From: Desulfobacterales bacterium CG23_combo_of_CG06-09_8_20_14_all_52_9
GTDB taxonomy: Bacteria; Desulfobacterota; Desulfobacteria; Desulfobacterales; UBA2156
DNA: 6,126 nt
Assembly (NCBI GenBank): GCA_002771315.1
Contig: PCSF01000019.1
Span: 1 to 6,126, forward strand
Reading direction: 5' to 3'
Shown here piece after piece: positions 5,386 to 6,126 of the stretch; the first letter of the stretch is position 1, and every line of letters starts with the position of its first letter. Under the pieces are notes generated by a model. It was not told the origin of the DNA. It was given only the letters and a program-made list of their open reading frames with translations, and did no database searches. The position numbers and the translations under genes were made by a program.

Positions 5386-6126
5386 GTGAAGAACTTTGAT
5401 ACAATTATCGTAGGGGCTGGCCCGGCCGGTCTCTTTGCCGCTTATTATATGGCCGAACAATCCGATGCCAAGATCCTGGTGATCGAAAAGGGGAACGCGG
5501 TCTCTGCGAGAAAATGCCCGATAAACGAAACCGGTGCATGCGCCCGGTGTAAACCATGCCATATTCTTTCCGGCGTTGGAGGCGCCGGCCTTTTTTCGGA
5601 CGGGAAGTTGAATTTCATTCCCAAACTGGGAAAAACGGACCTGACTCAGTTCATGGACATGGGCGCAGCCCAGACCCTCATCGACGAAACCGAATCGATA
5701 TTCAACCGGTTTGGCATGAATGGCCCAAGCTTCCCCACGGATATGCATGCGGCGCGGCGCCTGCGAAGACAGGCCAAGATCCACGGTGTGGATCTGATGA
5801 TTATCCGACAAAAACACCTCGGTAGCGATTGCCTTCCCGCCCATATTTTAGAGCTAAGTGAGCATATCCGGCAACGCGGCGTTTCCATTCACACCTCAGA
5901 AGAAGTTATTGATGTAAGGGTGGAAAACGGTCGAGTGAAGGGCGTTGAAACGGATCGGAAATTTTACCCTACCAGAAACGTGATTCTGGCTCCGGGCAGG
6001 GTGGGCGCGAGATGGATGAGCGCCCTCGCAGTTAAGCATCACATCGGATTGACACAGAGGGGGATCGAGGTAGGGGTTCGGGTGGAGGTGCACAATGAGA
6101 TTTTCCAGGACCTGTGCGAGGTCATC
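5386..6126 (+). CDS. FAD-dependent dehydrogenase, COG2509-like, 3' end off the window
   Basis: The first 247 codons are open to the right edge. The N-terminus is a Rossmann FAD-binding fold: FDTIIVGAGPAGLFAAYYMAE, with GxGxxG at residues 10-15, and an acidic residue ending the second strand (E34 in ILVIEKG) that should hold the FAD ribose. Then comes a cysteine cluster, C44, C52, C55 and C58 (KCPINETGACARCKPCHI), followed by SGVGGAGLFSDGKLN and later VILAPGRVGARWM and IEVGVRVEV. This order fits the uncharacterised FAD-dependent dehydrogenases of COG2509, which usually run to about 450-550 residues. The substrate is unknown; the protein is expected to be a soluble flavoenzyme. An in-frame TGA at 5374-5376 forces the start to GTG 5383 or GTG 5386; the latter lies 5 bases after GAGAGG (5375-5380) and is preferred. 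It is divergent from the J-protein operon. Confidence 0.9.
   Translation, partial: MKNFDTIIVGAGPAGLFAAYYMAEQSDAKILVIEKGNAVSARKCPINETGACARCKPCHILSGVGGAGLFSDGKLNFIPKLGKTDLTQFMDMGAAQTLIDETESIFNRFGMNGPSFPTDMHAARRLRRQAKIHGVDLMIIRQKHLGSDCLPAHILELSEHIRQRGVSIHTSEEVIDVRVENGRVKGVETDRKFYPTRNVILAPGRVGARWMSALAVKHHIGLTQRGIEVGVRVEVHNEIFQDLCEVI

Noticed and set aside
5326..5844. 172-codon minus-strand open frame
   Set aside because: It is antisense to the FAD dehydrogenase, whose GxGxxG and cysteine motifs show the plus strand is coding.

Overview
The window looks like chromosomal DNA of a mid-GC Gram-negative bacterium. The gene content (small coiled-coil protein, zinc-ribbon/TPR membrane protein, COG2509-type FAD dehydrogenase, IS1634-like transposase) reminds me of Desulfobacterota (delta-proteobacteria). 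That placement is an impression only, because no rRNA or other marker gene is present.

Layout. (1) Bases 1-1636, minus strand: an IS1634/IS4-superfamily DDE transposase, intact as far as seen (545 codons) and running off the left edge. A strong sigma70-like promoter lies directly upstream of its start, embedded in an imperfect 20-bp-arm inverted repeat (1651-1695). (2) Bases 1847-2709, plus strand: a PaaI-type hotdog thioesterase broken by two single-base losses, then two small genes with no clear function (63 and 66 codons), tightly packed as an operon-like run. (3) Bases 2710-2901: a short convergent intergenic gap. (4) Bases 5118 down to 2902, minus strand: a three-gene operon (J-domain co-chaperone, HIT-family nucleotide hydrolase, zinc-ribbon/TM/TPR protein) behind a promoter with a perfect TTGACA box. 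The TPR gene carries a one-base frameshift that separates the first half of its zinc ribbon from the rest. (5) From 5386 to the right edge, plus strand: the first 247 codons of an FAD-dependent dehydrogenase with a conserved-looking cysteine cluster, transcribed divergently from the J-domain operon.

How it fits together. The minus-strand operon pairs a J-protein (Hsp70 partner) with a HIT hydrolase and a membrane-anchored TPR protein that probably acts as a protein-binding scaffold; a shared role in protein homeostasis is inference from linkage only. Three single-base losses in two genes, two of them at homopolymer or GC-rich runs, suggest either sequencing/assembly error or recent gene decay beside the insertion sequence. 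I found no CRISPR array, tRNA, rRNA, phage gene or recognisable defence system, and no clearly novel multi-gene system.
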